Assembly (NCBI RefSeq): GCF_003203515.1
Contig: NZ_BGNG01000001.1
Location: forward strand, 310,001 to 374,000
DNA length: 64,000 bases
Source: Glaciecola sp. KUL10
GTDB lineage: Bacteria; Pseudomonadota; Gammaproteobacteria; Enterobacterales; Alteromonadaceae
Direction of reading: 5' to 3'
Under the pieces are notes generated by a model. It was not told where the DNA came from, ran no database searches, and saw only the letters and a program-made list of their open reading frames with translations. A program made the translations under genes and the position numbers. Positions 48,103 to 58,206 of the stretch are shown in pieces (within the stretch, counting starts at the first letter, position 1; every line of letters begins with the position of its first letter).

Positions 48103-49746
48103 ATGAAAGGAATAACGCTTTCGACAATATCTAGTGGTAAACAACTGCATATATCTGTAGACCCGTTGCTATTTGAAGATGTAATGAAACCTGAGCCGTT
48201 GAAAGAATACATCGGTCAAAGCGAGTTCAATGTCTTTTTCTTGCTGACTAATGCCATTGATATACTTTGCGAAAGAGTCAATGCTGCTAAAGCAGAAGAT
48301 ATGATGGATGCTATTGAAGGCACAATTGGTGAAATCAGAGACGCGGATATTCTAATTAAAATTGCCGATGATCAAATGGCTGCAAGTATAAAGATTGAAG
48401 CCCCTCACGCTGGTGCAATTCCATCGGTTCAAAGTTGTGTAAAGTTACTACACCAACAAGGCGTAAAACGAGGTATTAGTACAAAAAAAATCGCTGCTCT
48501 GATGAAACAAGCAAGCGAAGCCTCTCCTGGCACTGAAATGACTGAACAAGTTGCCAAAGGTTTACCTTCGAGAAAAGGTAAACCGTCTTACATTAAGCCC
48601 TTAGTGCCCAATGCGCTTGATCGCGTGCTTAAGCCCAAGCTTGATGAAGAAGGAAAAGCAGATATGCGCAACCTAGGTGAAATATCATGTGTTCAAGCGA
48701 AACAACCAGTAGCACGCAACATGCCCCCATCGAAAGGTCGAGAAGGCTTTACCGTTACTGGTGCGCCACTTAAAGCTGAGTCGGGCGATTGGAAAGAATT
48801 CAAGCTTGGTAACAATACTGAAGTAAGTAAAAAAGATAAAAATCTCATTATCGCTTCAGTCACAGGGCAACCAAAGTTTGAAGAGGGTAAGATGACCGTA
48901 GATGACACCTTCGAATCCAAAGGTGTCAACGTTGGCACAGGCAATATCGATTATGAAGGAGCGGTTATCGTTAATGGTGACGTCAAAGAAAGCATGGTTG
49001 TAGTTGCAAAAGGTGATATTACAATCAACGGCTTTGTTGAATCTGCAACGCTTAGAGCTGGCGGTGATATCATTATTACCGAGGGCGCGATGGGAAAAAT
49101 GCATGAAGAAGACTGCAAGTTATACGCAAATGGTAGTATTTTTGTTACCCATGGGCAAGGGCTTGATATTGTCGCAGGTAAACACGTTAATATTCAAAAG
49201 CAACTTGCCTACTCTAGAATCAAATGCAAAGGAATGGTGACCGTGGGTGACATAAACAAACCCATGGGAACTGTTTTTGCAAGTAATATAAAGTGTTATT
49301 CAACAGTAAGAGCCGGCAGTGTGGGTGCTGTCTCAGGAAGTTCGCTTACGATTGACTATAGCGAAGGTATCAATTTATTAAATGACCGCCACGAAGTATT
49401 ACTCAAGCATTTGAGAGCGATTAGAGGCAATAACTTTGACCATGAAGTAAAACTCAGAGATATTCATAAACAAGCCATTCCTGAATCATTAAAAAGACAG
49501 TTAGACCGTGCAGACGTAGTATTTGATTCTGAGAAAAAGCTACTTGATTGGCTAGAAAAAATGAACATTGAAATGGAAAAAGCCAAGGTAACTTACGAAG
49601 AAGATGCAAAAATTATTGCTAACAAAGAACTGTTTCAAGGCGTGATTGTTAAGATGAATAAACGCAATTGGCGCTCAGAAAGAGAATACCCAAAATGTTG
49701 CGTTAAACTGGTTGATGGTAAGTGGGAATACGACCCACTTACCTAG
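48103..49746 (+). CDS. FapA/DUF342 domain protein
   Basis: The 547-aa protein carries a flagellar-assembly-protein-A (DUF342) core. An N-terminal helical region (to ~170) leads to the PPSKGREGFTVTGAPL segment near 205-222, then a right-handed beta-helix made of turns such as GTGNIDYEGAVIVNGDVKES, VVVAKGDITINGFVESATL and LRAGGDIIITEGAMGKM. A coiled segment and small C-terminal domain follow. Relatives are cytoplasmic and poorly understood; some are linked to motility or polar growth. No flagellar genes are nearby. It starts 77 nt after sbcB in the same direction. Confidence 0.85.
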   Translation: MKGITLSTISSGKQLHISVDPLLFEDVMKPEPLKEYIGQSEFNVFFLLTNAIDILCERVNAAKAEDMMDAIEGTIGEIRDADILIKIADDQMAASIKIEAPHAGAIPSVQSCVKLLHQQGVKRGISTKKIAALMKQASEASPGTEMTEQVAKGLPSRKGKPSYIKPLVPNALDRVLKPKLDEEGKADMRNLGEISCVQAKQPVARNMPPSKGREGFTVTGAPLKAESGDWKEFKLGNNTEVSKKDKNLIIASVTGQPKFEEGKMTVDDTFESKGVNVGTGNIDYEGAVIVNGDVKESMVVVAKGDITINGFVESATLRAGGDIIITEGAMGKMHEEDCKLYANGSIFVTHGQGLDIVAGKHVNIQKQLAYSRIKCKGMVTVGDINKPMGTVFASNIKCYSTVRAGSVGAVSGSSLTIDYSEGINLLNDRHEVLLKHLRAIRGNNFDHEVKLRDIHKQAIPESLKRQLDRADVVFDSEKKLLDWLEKMNIEMEKAKVTYEEDAKIIANKELFQGVIVKMNKRNWRSEREYPKCCVKLVDGKWEYDPLT

Positions 49747-49782
49747 TTCTTAAGCTTCGAACTAACAAGCAGAATCAATCTG

Positions 49783-50955
49783 CTACAGCATTTCTACCGC
49801 AATAGCAGTCGCTTCTCCACCACCAATGCACAAAGACGCAATACCTTTTTGTTTACCTTGTGCTTTAAGCGCATGTAACAAGGTGACTAAAATTCTCGCA
49901 CCTGAAGCCCCAATAGGATGCCCAAGCGCACAAGCTCCCCCATTAATGTTGACTTTATTTGAATCTATATTCAATTCAGATATTGCCAACATGGTGACCA
50001 TTGCAAACGCTTCATTGATCTCAAATAAATCGACATCAGCAAGATCCCACTTAGTTTTATTCATTAGTTTTTGAATTGCGCCTACTGGCGCCACGGTAAA
50101 GTTTTCAGGTTCAATTGCATGTGTTGAATGAGCAACGATTTTTGCTAAGGGAGTTAAACCTAAGGCAATTGCTTTTTCTTCGCTCATCACTAATAGGGCC
50201 GCAGCACCGTCAGATATAGAACTAGAATTGGCAGCGGTAACCGTACCGTCCTTTTTAAAAGCAGGCCTTAGATTAGGAATTTTTTCAGGTCTAGCGTTGT
50301 TGGGCCCTTCATCAATATCAACAAGCGTCTTTCCTTTGCGACCGCTAATCGTAATTGGCGAGATTTCATTTGCAAACGAAGCTTGTGAAATTGCGTTTGT
50401 CGCCTTTGCAAGCGACGACAGCGCAAACTTGTCCATATCTTCTCTTGTAATGCCTTTTTCATCTGCTGTCGCTTGAGCAAAACACCCCATTGCCTGACCA
50501 TCATAGGCATTTTCTAAACCATCCATCATCATGTGGTCAACTACTTGTCCATGCCCCATTCGGTAACCAGCTCGTGCTTTTGGAAGGATATATGGCGCAT
50601 TACTCATACTTTCCATACCGCCAGCAATTACCGCTTCTGCTGACTCAGCTTTGATCAAGTCATGAGCTAACATCACAGCTTTCATACCCGAGCCACACAC
50701 TTTATTTATGGTTGTGACCCCGGTAGCTAAATTCAAACCAGCACCTAAACTCGCTTGTCTTGCAGGTGATTGCCCGGTTCCCGCGGGTAAAACACACCCC
50801 ATGATGACTTCATCAACAATGCTTTTATCTAGGTTCTCAGTTGCCGCTTTTATCGCATGAGCGCCTAATTCTGGCGCAGCCAAGCTACTTAAAGCGCCCA
50901 TAAATCCGCCTATGGGCGTGCGTTTAGCAGACACAATTACCACTGATTTACTCAT
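49783..50955 (-). CDS. Acetyl-CoA C-acetyltransferase (thiolase)
   Basis: The 390-aa enzyme is a biosynthetic-type thiolase. The nucleophile Cys87 in INKVCGSGMKAV, the His in NGGACALGHPIGASGARI and the second Cys in SLCIGGGEATAIAVE form the catalytic set. It should interconvert acetoacetyl-CoA and two acetyl-CoA. It is divergent from liuR across 180 bp that carries the LiuR-type operator, so it probably joins leucine catabolism by clearing acetoacetate once it is activated to its CoA ester. Confidence 0.92.
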   Translation of the reverse strand: MSKSVVIVSAKRTPIGGFMGALSSLAAPELGAHAIKAATENLDKSIVDEVIMGCVLPAGTGQSPARQASLGAGLNLATGVTTINKVCGSGMKAVMLAHDLIKAESAEAVIAGGMESMSNAPYILPKARAGYRMGHGQVVDHMMMDGLENAYDGQAMGCFAQATADEKGITREDMDKFALSSLAKATNAISQASFANEISPITISGRKGKTLVDIDEGPNNARPEKIPNLRPAFKKDGTVTAANSSSISDGAAALLVMSEEKAIALGLTPLAKIVAHSTHAIEPENFTVAPVGAIQKLMNKTKWDLADVDLFEINEAFAMVTMLAISELNIDSNKVNINGGACALGHPIGASGARILVTLLHALKAQGKQKGIASLCIGGGEATAIAVEML

Positions 50956-51064
50956 TATTATTCCTCTGAATTGAAGTTACGCATTGTCAATCATGCACCT
51001 TTTACAAGTCACTGACCGCTACTTATTTGCTTTTATGTTGATTTAAAGTTTATTTTACTTTACC

Positions 51065-51108
51065 TTTACGTTAATAGCAGTTTACGTAAACGTAAACCAG
51101 ATTACAAT
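51065..51108 (+). promoter_or_regulatory. LiuR-type operator and liu promoter
   Basis: A perfect inverted repeat GTTTACG-TAAA-CGTAAAC lies at 51080-51097, with a further TTTACG half-site at 51065-51070. A -10-like TACAAT follows at 51103-51108, putting the repeat over the -35/spacer region, where MerR-family regulators bind. LiuR sites in gammaproteobacteria are built from TTTACG/CGTAAA-like half-sites. The site lies between divergent thiolase and liuR and could serve both. Confidence 0.75.
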
Positions 51109-51135
51109 TATTAAAGAATTGAGTGTGATTTTGCA

Positions 51136-51537
51136 ATGGATAAAGCAGTAGAAACCTTTTCGATAGGTGAAATTTCAAAAGACTTTGATATATCAGCACG
51201 GTCTATCAGATTTTATGAAGAGCAAGGTTTATTGCGCCCAGAAAGGCAAGGCCAAAGCAGAATTTATCGCAATAAAGATAAGGTAAGACTTAAACTTATC
51301 TTGCGTGGTAAGCGCCTTGGATTTTCGTTAGCAGAAATTAAAAAAGTGTTTGAGCTTTACGATACAAATCCAAACTCTGCAGCTCAGTTACGCACCATGC
51401 TGACGCTGACGGAACAAAAACGTGCTGTACTTACTCAACAATTAAACGATATTCAAATGTTAATGAATGAACTCGATGACGTCGAAGCACGTTGTCGTGA
51501 AGAATTAGATGAACTAGAAAGAGGTATTCAACAATGA
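51136..51537 (+). CDS. liuR: LiuR, MerR-family regulator of leucine/isovalerate catabolism
   Basis: The 133-aa protein has the MerR winged helix at residues 8-75 ([26 protein letters not shown], with key [10 protein letters not shown]) and a coiled-coil dimerisation helix at about 85-130. It lacks the cysteines of metal-sensing MerR proteins, so it is thought to sense a CoA ester or related metabolite. Its TGA overlaps the liuA ATG by 4 nt, and the operator lies just before it, so it regulates its own operon. Confidence 0.9.
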   Translation: MDKAVETFSIGEISKDFDISARSIRFYEEQGLLRPERQGQSRIYRNKDKVRLKLILRGKRLGFSLAEIKKVFELYDTNPNSAAQLRTMLTLTEQKRAVLTQQLNDIQMLMNELDDVEARCREELDELERGIQQ

Positions 51538-52703
51538 ACGCGCCATACCCTACTCTAAACTTCGGTTTAGGCGAAGAAATAGATATGCTCAGAGACCACG
51601 TTTATAACTTTGCGCAAGGCGAGATTGCGCCATTGGCTGAATCTTCTGATGTTAACAATCAGTTCCCGAATCAACTCTGGCCCAAGTTAGGTGAAATGGG
51701 CTTATTAGGCGTGACTGTCGACGAAGAATACGGCGGTTCAAACATGGGCTACCTCGCACATACAATTGCTATGGAAGAGATTAGCCGAGCATCTGCAGGA
51801 ATAGGATTAAGCTACGGTGCTCACAGTAATCTATGCGTCAATCAGATCGCAAAAAACGGGAATGCTGAACAAAAAGCAAAATATCTTCCCAAGCTTGTAT
51901 CTGGAGAACACATTGGTGCCCTTGCAATGAGCGAACCTAACGCTGGCTCTGATGTAGTTAGTATGAAATTGAGAGCCGATGATAAAGGCGACCACTTTGT
52001 CTTGAATGGTAATAAAATGTGGATCACTAACGGACCAGACGCTCATGTATTTGTGATTTATGCAAAAACTGATGTCAATGCTGGCCCTAAAGGAATCACT
52101 GCCTTTATCGTTGAAAAAGGAAGCAAAGGCTTTTCGCAAGCGCAAAAGCTAGACAAATTAGGCATGCGTAGTTCAAACACGTGTGAGCTAGTCTTTGAAG
52201 ATTGTGTAGTACCCAAAGAAAATATAATCGGAAACATCGGCGGCGGTGTTGCTGTACTAATGCGCGGTTTAGACTACGAGCGATTAGTGCTTTCAGGTGG
52301 CCCCTTGGGCATCATGCAGGCATGTATGGATGTGGTTGTCCCTTATATCCACGACAGACAGCAGTTTGGCCAGTCGATTGGTCAGTTTCAATTAGTACAA
52401 GGCAAAGTCGCTGATATGTATACACAAATGAACGCTGCTAGAGCCTATGTTTATGCAGTTGCTCGTTCATGTGACAGAGGTGAAACAACCCGCAAAGATG
52501 CAGCGGGTGCAATTTTGTACTCAGCTGAACTTGCTACCAAAATGGCATTGGATGCCATTCAATTGTTAGGCGGCAATGGCTATATCAACGAGTACCCAAC
52601 AGGTCGTTTGTTAAGAGATGCGAAACTCTATGAGATTGGTGCAGGTACTTCAGAGATTCGTCGTATGCTTATTGGTCGCGAACTTTTCAAAGAATCTAAG
52701 TAA
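51534..52703 (+). CDS. liuA: Isovaleryl-CoA dehydrogenase
   Basis: LiuA oxidises isovaleryl-CoA to 3-methylcrotonyl-CoA with FAD, passing electrons to ETF. The acyl-CoA dehydrogenase blocks are present: [18 protein letters not shown] near 132-149 and [12 protein letters not shown]. The isovaleryl-specific catalytic Glu is in [15 protein letters not shown] near 245-259, not at the usual C-terminal site. Near the C-terminus [13 protein letters not shown] and [15 protein letters not shown] are typical. The length of 389 aa is standard. The ATG overlaps liuR by 4 nt. Confidence 0.95.
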   Translation: MNAPYPTLNFGLGEEIDMLRDHVYNFAQGEIAPLAESSDVNNQFPNQLWPKLGEMGLLGVTVDEEYGGSNMGYLAHTIAMEEISRASAGIGLSYGAHSNLCVNQIAKNGNAEQKAKYLPKLVSGEHIGALAMSEPNAGSDVVSMKLRADDKGDHFVLNGNKMWITNGPDAHVFVIYAKTDVNAGPKGITAFIVEKGSKGFSQAQKLDKLGMRSSNTCELVFEDCVVPKENIIGNIGGGVAVLMRGLDYERLVLSGGPLGIMQACMDVVVPYIHDRQQFGQSIGQFQLVQGKVADMYTQMNAARAYVYAVARSCDRGETTRKDAAGAILYSAELATKMALDAIQLLGGNGYINEYPTGRLLRDAKLYEIGAGTSEIRRMLIGRELFKESK

Positions 52704-52774
52704 ATTTCCTTTTTTAGCCTATTATTTTAAGTCGAGCGTGAGCTCGGCTTAACTATTTACCAGGAGCCTTAAGC

Positions 52775-54382
52775 GTGCCTGTCATCAAAAGTAAAATACA
52801 AGTCAATAGCGCTACTTTTAAACAAAATAGCGAACACATGCTCGCGCAAGTCAACGACTTAAACGCGACGATCGCCAAACTTTGCCAAGGTGGCGGTGAA
52901 AAATATAACCAACGTCACAAAAGCCGAGGAAAATTGCTCGCTCGCGAACGTATTGATGCCCTTCTCGATCCTGGCACCGCTTTTTTGGAAATAAGTCAAC
53001 TTGCAGCACTCGATGTTTATGATGACTACGTACCTTGTGCCGGCGTCGTGGCGGGAATTGGTCGCGTCTCAGGTGTCGAGTGCATCATTGTGGCAAATGA
53101 CGCAACAGTTAAAGGAGGGACTTATTACCCTTTGACAGTTAAAAAGCATTTGCGTGCGCAGACTATTGCTGAGCAAAACAACTTACCTTGTATTTATTTA
53201 GTTGATTCTGGCGGCGCTAACCTGCCTAGACAGGATGAAGTATTCCCTGACAGAGAACACTTCGGAAGAATCTTTTTCAATCAAGCAAACTTGTCGGCAC
53301 AAAACATTCCGCAAATAGCAGTGGTAATGGGCTCCTGTACTGCTGGTGGTGCATATGTACCCGCGATGGCAGATGAGTCTATTATTGTTAAACAACAAGG
53401 CACTATTTTCCTTGGTGGACCGCCGCTTGTGCAGGCCGCGACAGGTGAAATTGTCAGTGCAGAAGAGCTCGGGGGTGGCGATGTTCATTGCCGTACTTCT
53501 GGCGTAGTTGATCACTTAGCAAACAACGATCACCATGCGCTACAAATTGCTCGAGACGCCGTTGCTAGGCTCAATAGAAACAAACAAAAGTATGTCCAAG
53601 CTGAACAACCCATTGCCCCCTTGTACGATACAAAAGAAATCTACGGTATTGTCCCAGCGGATACGCGACAACCCTATGATGTGCGAGAAATTATCGCTCG
53701 CGTCGTTGACGGCAGTGAATTTGATGAATTTAAAGCGCTTTACGGAACAACACTTGTCACCGGTTTTGCAAAAATAGACGGCTATCAAGTTGGTATTGTG
53801 GCCAATAACGGTATTTTATTTTCTGAATCTGCTCAAAAAGGCGCCCATTTTATTGAGTTGTGTGCACAGCGAAAAATTCCCTTGGTCTTTTTACAAAATA
53901 TCACTGGCTTTATGGTCGGTAAGCAATACGAATCGGGTGGGATTGCCAAACATGGCGCTAAGATGGTCACTGCCGTGGCATGTGCAAAGGTACCGAAGTT
54001 CACCATTTTAATTGGTGGTAGTTTTGGTGCGGGTAACTATGGCATGTGTGGTCGTGCATACGATCCTAATTTCCTATTTATGTGGCCAAATGCTCGTATT
54101 TCAGTCATGGGCGGTGAGCAAGCCGCAGGTGTGTTAGCTCAAGTCAAAAAAGACCAAGCAGCAAAAGCCGGCGAAACCTTCACTGACGAACAAGTACACG
54201 CACTTAAAAAACCGGTGATCGATACTTATGAAAAGCAAGGCCACCCTTATTATGCTTCTGCAAGGTTATGGGATGATGGCGTGATCGATCCTGCGGATAC
54301 GCGTCGAGTGTTAGCACTATGCCTTGCCGCTTCTGCTAACAAACCGATACCGGATACAAAGTTTGGCGTGTTTAGAATGTAA
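52775..54382 (+). CDS. liuB: 3-Methylcrotonyl-CoA carboxylase, carboxyltransferase (beta) subunit
   Basis: This subunit transfers the biotin carboxyl group to 3-methylcrotonyl-CoA. The CT core is clear: [21 protein letters not shown] near 55-75, [30 protein letters not shown], and the C-terminal [15 protein letters not shown] and [14 protein letters not shown]. The GTG start at 52775 is used: CAGGAG lies 8 nt before it. The length of 535 aa matches other MccB proteins. It works with LiuD, encoded two genes downstream. Confidence 0.95.
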   Translation: MPVIKSKIQVNSATFKQNSEHMLAQVNDLNATIAKLCQGGGEKYNQRHKSRGKLLARERIDALLDPGTAFLEISQLAALDVYDDYVPCAGVVAGIGRVSGVECIIVANDATVKGGTYYPLTVKKHLRAQTIAEQNNLPCIYLVDSGGANLPRQDEVFPDREHFGRIFFNQANLSAQNIPQIAVVMGSCTAGGAYVPAMADESIIVKQQGTIFLGGPPLVQAATGEIVSAEELGGGDVHCRTSGVVDHLANNDHHALQIARDAVARLNRNKQKYVQAEQPIAPLYDTKEIYGIVPADTRQPYDVREIIARVVDGSEFDEFKALYGTTLVTGFAKIDGYQVGIVANNGILFSESAQKGAHFIELCAQRKIPLVFLQNITGFMVGKQYESGGIAKHGAKMVTAVACAKVPKFTILIGGSFGAGNYGMCGRAYDPNFLFMWPNARISVMGGEQAAGVLAQVKKDQAAKAGETFTDEQVHALKKPVIDTYEKQGHPYYASARLWDDGVIDPADTRRVLALCLAASANKPIPDTKFGVFRM

Positions 54383-54432
54383 TAAACCCATTTTTGTCAC
54401 GTTCGATACGCAGACAGAAATAAGGAATCAAA

Positions 54433-55224
54433 ATGAATACTAGTGAAGAAAATGTATTGTTGAGCATTGACGAACGCGGAGTTGCCACGGTGACTTTAAA
54501 CCGCCCTGAAACCCACAATGCCTTTAATCAAGATGTGATAAAGGCGCTGACTGAAGCGTTTAACCAAGTGCACCAAAATGATTCTGTGAAAGCAATGGTA
54601 CTTGCCTCAAACGGAAAGTCATTCAGCGCAGGTGCTGACCTTAATTGGATGAAGGCAATGGCTTCGTACTCACTTGAGGAAAACGAGACTGATGCAGGTA
54701 AGTTGGCTGAAATGTTTAGGGTGCTTTATTTTCTAAACAAACCCACTATTGCCCGAGTTCAAGGTGCTGCATTTGGCGGCGCTATTGGTCTTATTTCATG
54801 TTGTGATATCGCCATAGGTAGTCGTTTAAGTAAGTTTTGCTTGAGTGAAGTAAAGCTAGGCTTAATTCCAGCGACCATAAGTCCCTATGTTGTCAAAGCA
54901 ATAGGCGCTCGTTTAGCAAAACGGTACTTTATGACAGCTGAAGTTTTTTCATCTCGACGCGCCCGCAGAATTGGTTTACTGAGTGAAACAGTTAGTGAAA
55001 CAGAACTAGACAGCACAATTGAAGATTTGCTAGCCAGTTTGCTAAAAAACGGCCCTGAGGCCGTGAGTAAGGCTAAAGCGCTGGTTGATTTTGTAGACGG
55101 CAAAACCATCGATAGTGAACTTATTCAAGCAACCAGCTCAAAAATAGCGCAAACCCGTGTGTCTGAAGAAGGCCAAGAAGGACTGTCCGCGTTTTTGGAA
55201 AAAAGAAAGCCCAACTTCAATTAG
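54433..55224 (+). CDS. liuC: 3-Methylglutaconyl-CoA hydratase
   Basis: LiuC hydrates 3-methylglutaconyl-CoA to HMG-CoA. It is a crotonase: NRPETHNAFNQDVI near 24-37, FSAGADLNWMKAMA near 66-79 forming the oxyanion hole, and GGAIGLISCCDIAI near 111-124. SEVKLGLIPATISPYV near 141-156 matches the hydratase branch of the liu/mccC group. The length of 263 aa is normal. Its place between liuB and liuD is the standard liu order and decides the assignment over a generic enoyl-CoA hydratase. Confidence 0.92.
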   Translation: MNTSEENVLLSIDERGVATVTLNRPETHNAFNQDVIKALTEAFNQVHQNDSVKAMVLASNGKSFSAGADLNWMKAMASYSLEENETDAGKLAEMFRVLYFLNKPTIARVQGAAFGGAIGLISCCDIAIGSRLSKFCLSEVKLGLIPATISPYVVKAIGARLAKRYFMTAEVFSSRRARRIGLLSETVSETELDSTIEDLLASLLKNGPEAVSKAKALVDFVDGKTIDSELIQATSSKIAQTRVSEEGQEGLSAFLEKRKPNFN

Positions 55225-55259
55225 TTAGTTTACAAGAATTATAAATAGGTAATTATTTT

Positions 55260-57281
55260 ATGACACACACTGCGCATTACCCTATTCGAAAAGTGCTGAT
55301 TGCAAATCGCGGCGAAATAGCTTGTCGAGTCATCAAAACGGCGAAACAGCTTGGCATTTCGACCTTAGCAATTTATTCAAATGCAGATGCAAATTCGATG
55401 CATGTCAACATGGCTGATGAAGCATTTTGTGTGGGTAACGCTCCCTCACAAGAAAGTTACTTACGCGGTGAGCGAATCATAAAAATAGCCTTAGAAAATA
55501 ACGTTGATGCGATTCACCCTGGATATGGCTTTTTGTCAGAGAATGCCGATTTTGCGCAGCAATGCAAAGAAAATAACATCATATTCATTGGACCACCTGT
55601 AGAAGCCATATTAGCGATGGGTTCAAAATCAGCTGCCAAGCGAATCATGCAGGAAGCTGGGGTTCCGCTTGTTCCTGGCTATCACGGTGATAATCAAGAC
55701 CCTTCATTTCTAAAAGACCAAGCAATAAAAATGGGCTTTCCAGTTTTACTCAAGGCCGCCGCAGGTGGCGGTGGTAAAGGCATGCGAGAAGTCTGGAGCG
55801 AAGCTGATTTTGATCATGCCCTAGACGCTGCAAAACGCGAATCCAAAGCAAGTTTTGATGATGACATCATGCTGATCGAAAAGTTTTTGACTCAACCAAG
55901 ACACGTTGAAATTCAAGTTTTTTGTGACAATCATGGTAACGGTGTGTATTTGTTCGAAAGAGACTGTTCCATACAAAGAAGGCACCAAAAAGTCATTGAG
56001 GAAGCCCCTGCCCCCAACCTTCCTAAAGGGGTAAGAGAGCAAATGGGGGAAGCTGCGCTCAAAGCAGCACATGCAATTAATTATACTGGCGCAGGTACTG
56101 TCGAGTTTTTGCTTGATGTTGATGGTTCGTTTTACTTTATGGAAATGAACACTCGCTTGCAAGTTGAACACCCCGTGACCGAAATGATCACGGGTGAAGA
56201 CTTAGTAGCATGGCAATTAACCGTTGCAAGCAATAAACGACTGCCGAAATCGCAAGATCAATTAACGCTCAATGGGCATGCAATTGAAGCGCGAGTATAC
56301 GCTGAAGATCCTGAAAATGAGTTTCTTCCATCTACTGGTACGCTTACATTACTGCGACCGCCCGCTGAATCAGAGCATATTAGAGTCGATACTGGCGTGA
56401 TTGAGGGTGATGCAGTGTCGATTTATTATGACCCGATGATCGCAAAATTAATCGTTTGGGGTAGTGATCGCGAACAAGCGATTAATCTACTTTCTAAAAG
56501 CTTAGAGCACTATGCAATTGGAGGCGTTGCTACCAATATAAGCTATTTAAAACGAATTGCTGAATCAGATGCCTTTAATCAAGCCGACCTATGCACCCAG
56601 TTTATTAAGAAAAATGAAGCCAATATATCAACATATACGTCACCAACGAGTGCCCTGTCATTCCAATGTGCGGCGCTAGCATGGTTGCTACAGCGTTCTA
56701 AAAAACCAACAGATGCTAAGTCTGAGCATAATCCTTGGGCAAATACTGACGGATTTAGGTTAAATACCAACAATACAGAAACACTAAATTTCATCGTAAA
56801 TGACGAACCCAAAACTATTAGTGTCGCTCAGATCGATCAACAAACATGGTCTTTCAAAGAGGCCGTGAATTCAACCGATAATATTACCGTTTCGGGCGAG
56901 TTCAAAAACAATCAACTATCAGGGACAATCAACGAGCAAAAGATAAAGAAAGTCGCCCTGATCAAAGATGCTCAGATCGATGTTTATTCAACTCAGGGAA
57001 TAGAAACGACGCACTACGTCGCGCCTGATTTAGGTATCAATAATGAGGAAGACCATGCTGGTGGTGTAGAGGCCCCCATGAACGGCACTGTAGTCGATAT
57101 GCTAGTTGAGGCGGGTGATACGGTAGAAAAAGGTCAAGTCGTCGCAATAGTCGAAGCGATGAAAATGGAACATGCCATCAAAGCGCCGTTTAACGGCACA
57201 ATCAAAGAATGCTTTTTTACAAAAGGTGATCTTGTAGACGGTGGTGCTGCGCTGATTGATTTATGTGCCGAAGATGCTTAG
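55260..57281 (+). CDS. liuD: 3-Methylcrotonyl-CoA carboxylase, biotin-containing (alpha) subunit
   Basis: LiuD carries biotin carboxylase and biotin-carrier domains. The carboxylase part has KVLIANRGEIACRVI at residues 10-24, ATP-grasp AAAGGGGKGMREV near 165, MEMNTRLQVEHPVTE near 293 and the linker to the C-terminal biotinyl domain. The biotinylated lysine is Lys635 in VEAMKMEHAIKAP, with 39 residues after it. The length of 673 aa is normal for MccA. It forms the complex with LiuB. Confidence 0.95.
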   Translation: MTHTAHYPIRKVLIANRGEIACRVIKTAKQLGISTLAIYSNADANSMHVNMADEAFCVGNAPSQESYLRGERIIKIALENNVDAIHPGYGFLSENADFAQQCKENNIIFIGPPVEAILAMGSKSAAKRIMQEAGVPLVPGYHGDNQDPSFLKDQAIKMGFPVLLKAAAGGGGKGMREVWSEADFDHALDAAKRESKASFDDDIMLIEKFLTQPRHVEIQVFCDNHGNGVYLFERDCSIQRRHQKVIEEAPAPNLPKGVREQMGEAALKAAHAINYTGAGTVEFLLDVDGSFYFMEMNTRLQVEHPVTEMITGEDLVAWQLTVASNKRLPKSQDQLTLNGHAIEARVYAEDPENEFLPSTGTLTLLRPPAESEHIRVDTGVIEGDAVSIYYDPMIAKLIVWGSDREQAINLLSKSLEHYAIGGVATNISYLKRIAESDAFNQADLCTQFIKKNEANISTYTSPTSALSFQCAALAWLLQRSKKPTDAKSEHNPWANTDGFRLNTNNTETLNFIVNDEPKTISVAQIDQQTWSFKEAVNSTDNITVSGEFKNNQLSGTINEQKIKKVALIKDAQIDVYSTQGIETTHYVAPDLGINNEEDHAGGVEAPMNGTVVDMLVEAGDTVEKGQVVAIVEAMKMEHAIKAPFNGTIKECFFTKGDLVDGGAALIDLCAEDA

Positions 57282-57291
57282 GTAAAATTAG

Positions 57292-58206
57292 ATGTTAAAT
57301 ACGATTCAAAATACCTTACCAAAATCAGTCAATATCGTTGAGGTCGGCCCGCGTGATGGTTTGCAAAACGAAAAATCAAATATTACGGTCGAACAAAAAG
57401 TCGAACTGATCAACCGTCTATCAAAGACAGGGCTCGCCCATATTGAATCTGCTAGCTTTGTTTCTCCTAAGTGGGTACCTCAAATGGCAAGCTCAGATCT
57501 TGTTATGAAAGATATCGAAAAAAAAGAAGGCATTATATACTCTGCGCTAACCCCTAACATGCGTGGTTTTGAAAATGCTATTGCCAGCGGTTGTAAACAG
57601 GTGGCGGTTTTTGCAGCAGCATCTGAAGGCTTTTCACAAAAAAACATCAACTGCTCAATTTCTGAGAGTTTAAAACGCTTTGAACCGATCATCGAAGCTG
57701 CAAAATCACACAATATTCCTGTTAGAGGGTATGTTTCATGTGTAATTGCTTGTCCATATGATGGTGAAACCGAACCATCTCAGGTCAGCACGTTGACAAA
57801 AGAAATTCTGGATATGGGCTGCTATGAAGTATCCTTAGGAGACACCATAGGCGTAGGTACGCCGTTAAAAACTGCCAAAATGTTAGAAGCATGTCTTCAC
57901 GACTCATCGACTTCACAGCTTGCAGGCCACTTTCATGATACATATGGACAAGCTCTCGCCAATGTTTTAATTGCCATGCAAATGGGGATATCTACTTTTG
58001 ATAGTTCTGTTGCGGGACTAGGAGGATGCCCATATGCAAAAGGAGCCTCTGGTAATTTGGCGAGCGAAGACTTGGTTTATATGCTTGAAAATATGGGGGT
58101 TAGCACGGGTATCGACTTAGCGGGCTTATGTGAAACAGGTAGGTGGATATCCGCTATGCTTAATCGGACAAATGCATCAAAAGTAGGCTTAGCTACTGCC
58201 AGCTAA
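57292..58206 (+). CDS. liuE: Hydroxymethylglutaryl-CoA lyase
   Basis: LiuE cleaves HMG-CoA to acetoacetate and acetyl-CoA, the last step of leucine breakdown. The [14 protein letters not shown] motif near residues 16-29, the metal-binding [13 protein letters not shown] near 218-230, and the catalytic-cysteine loop [14 protein letters not shown] near 245-258 are diagnostic. The length of 304 aa is standard. Its stop overlaps the converging MFS gene by 3-4 nt, which ends the liu operon. Confidence 0.94.
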   Translation: MLNTIQNTLPKSVNIVEVGPRDGLQNEKSNITVEQKVELINRLSKTGLAHIESASFVSPKWVPQMASSDLVMKDIEKKEGIIYSALTPNMRGFENAIASGCKQVAVFAAASEGFSQKNINCSISESLKRFEPIIEAAKSHNIPVRGYVSCVIACPYDGETEPSQVSTLTKEILDMGCYEVSLGDTIGVGTPLKTAKMLEACLHDSSTSQLAGHFHDTYGQALANVLIAMQMGISTFDSSVAGLGGCPYAKGASGNLASEDLVYMLENMGVSTGIDLAGLCETGRWISAMLNRTNASKVGLATAS

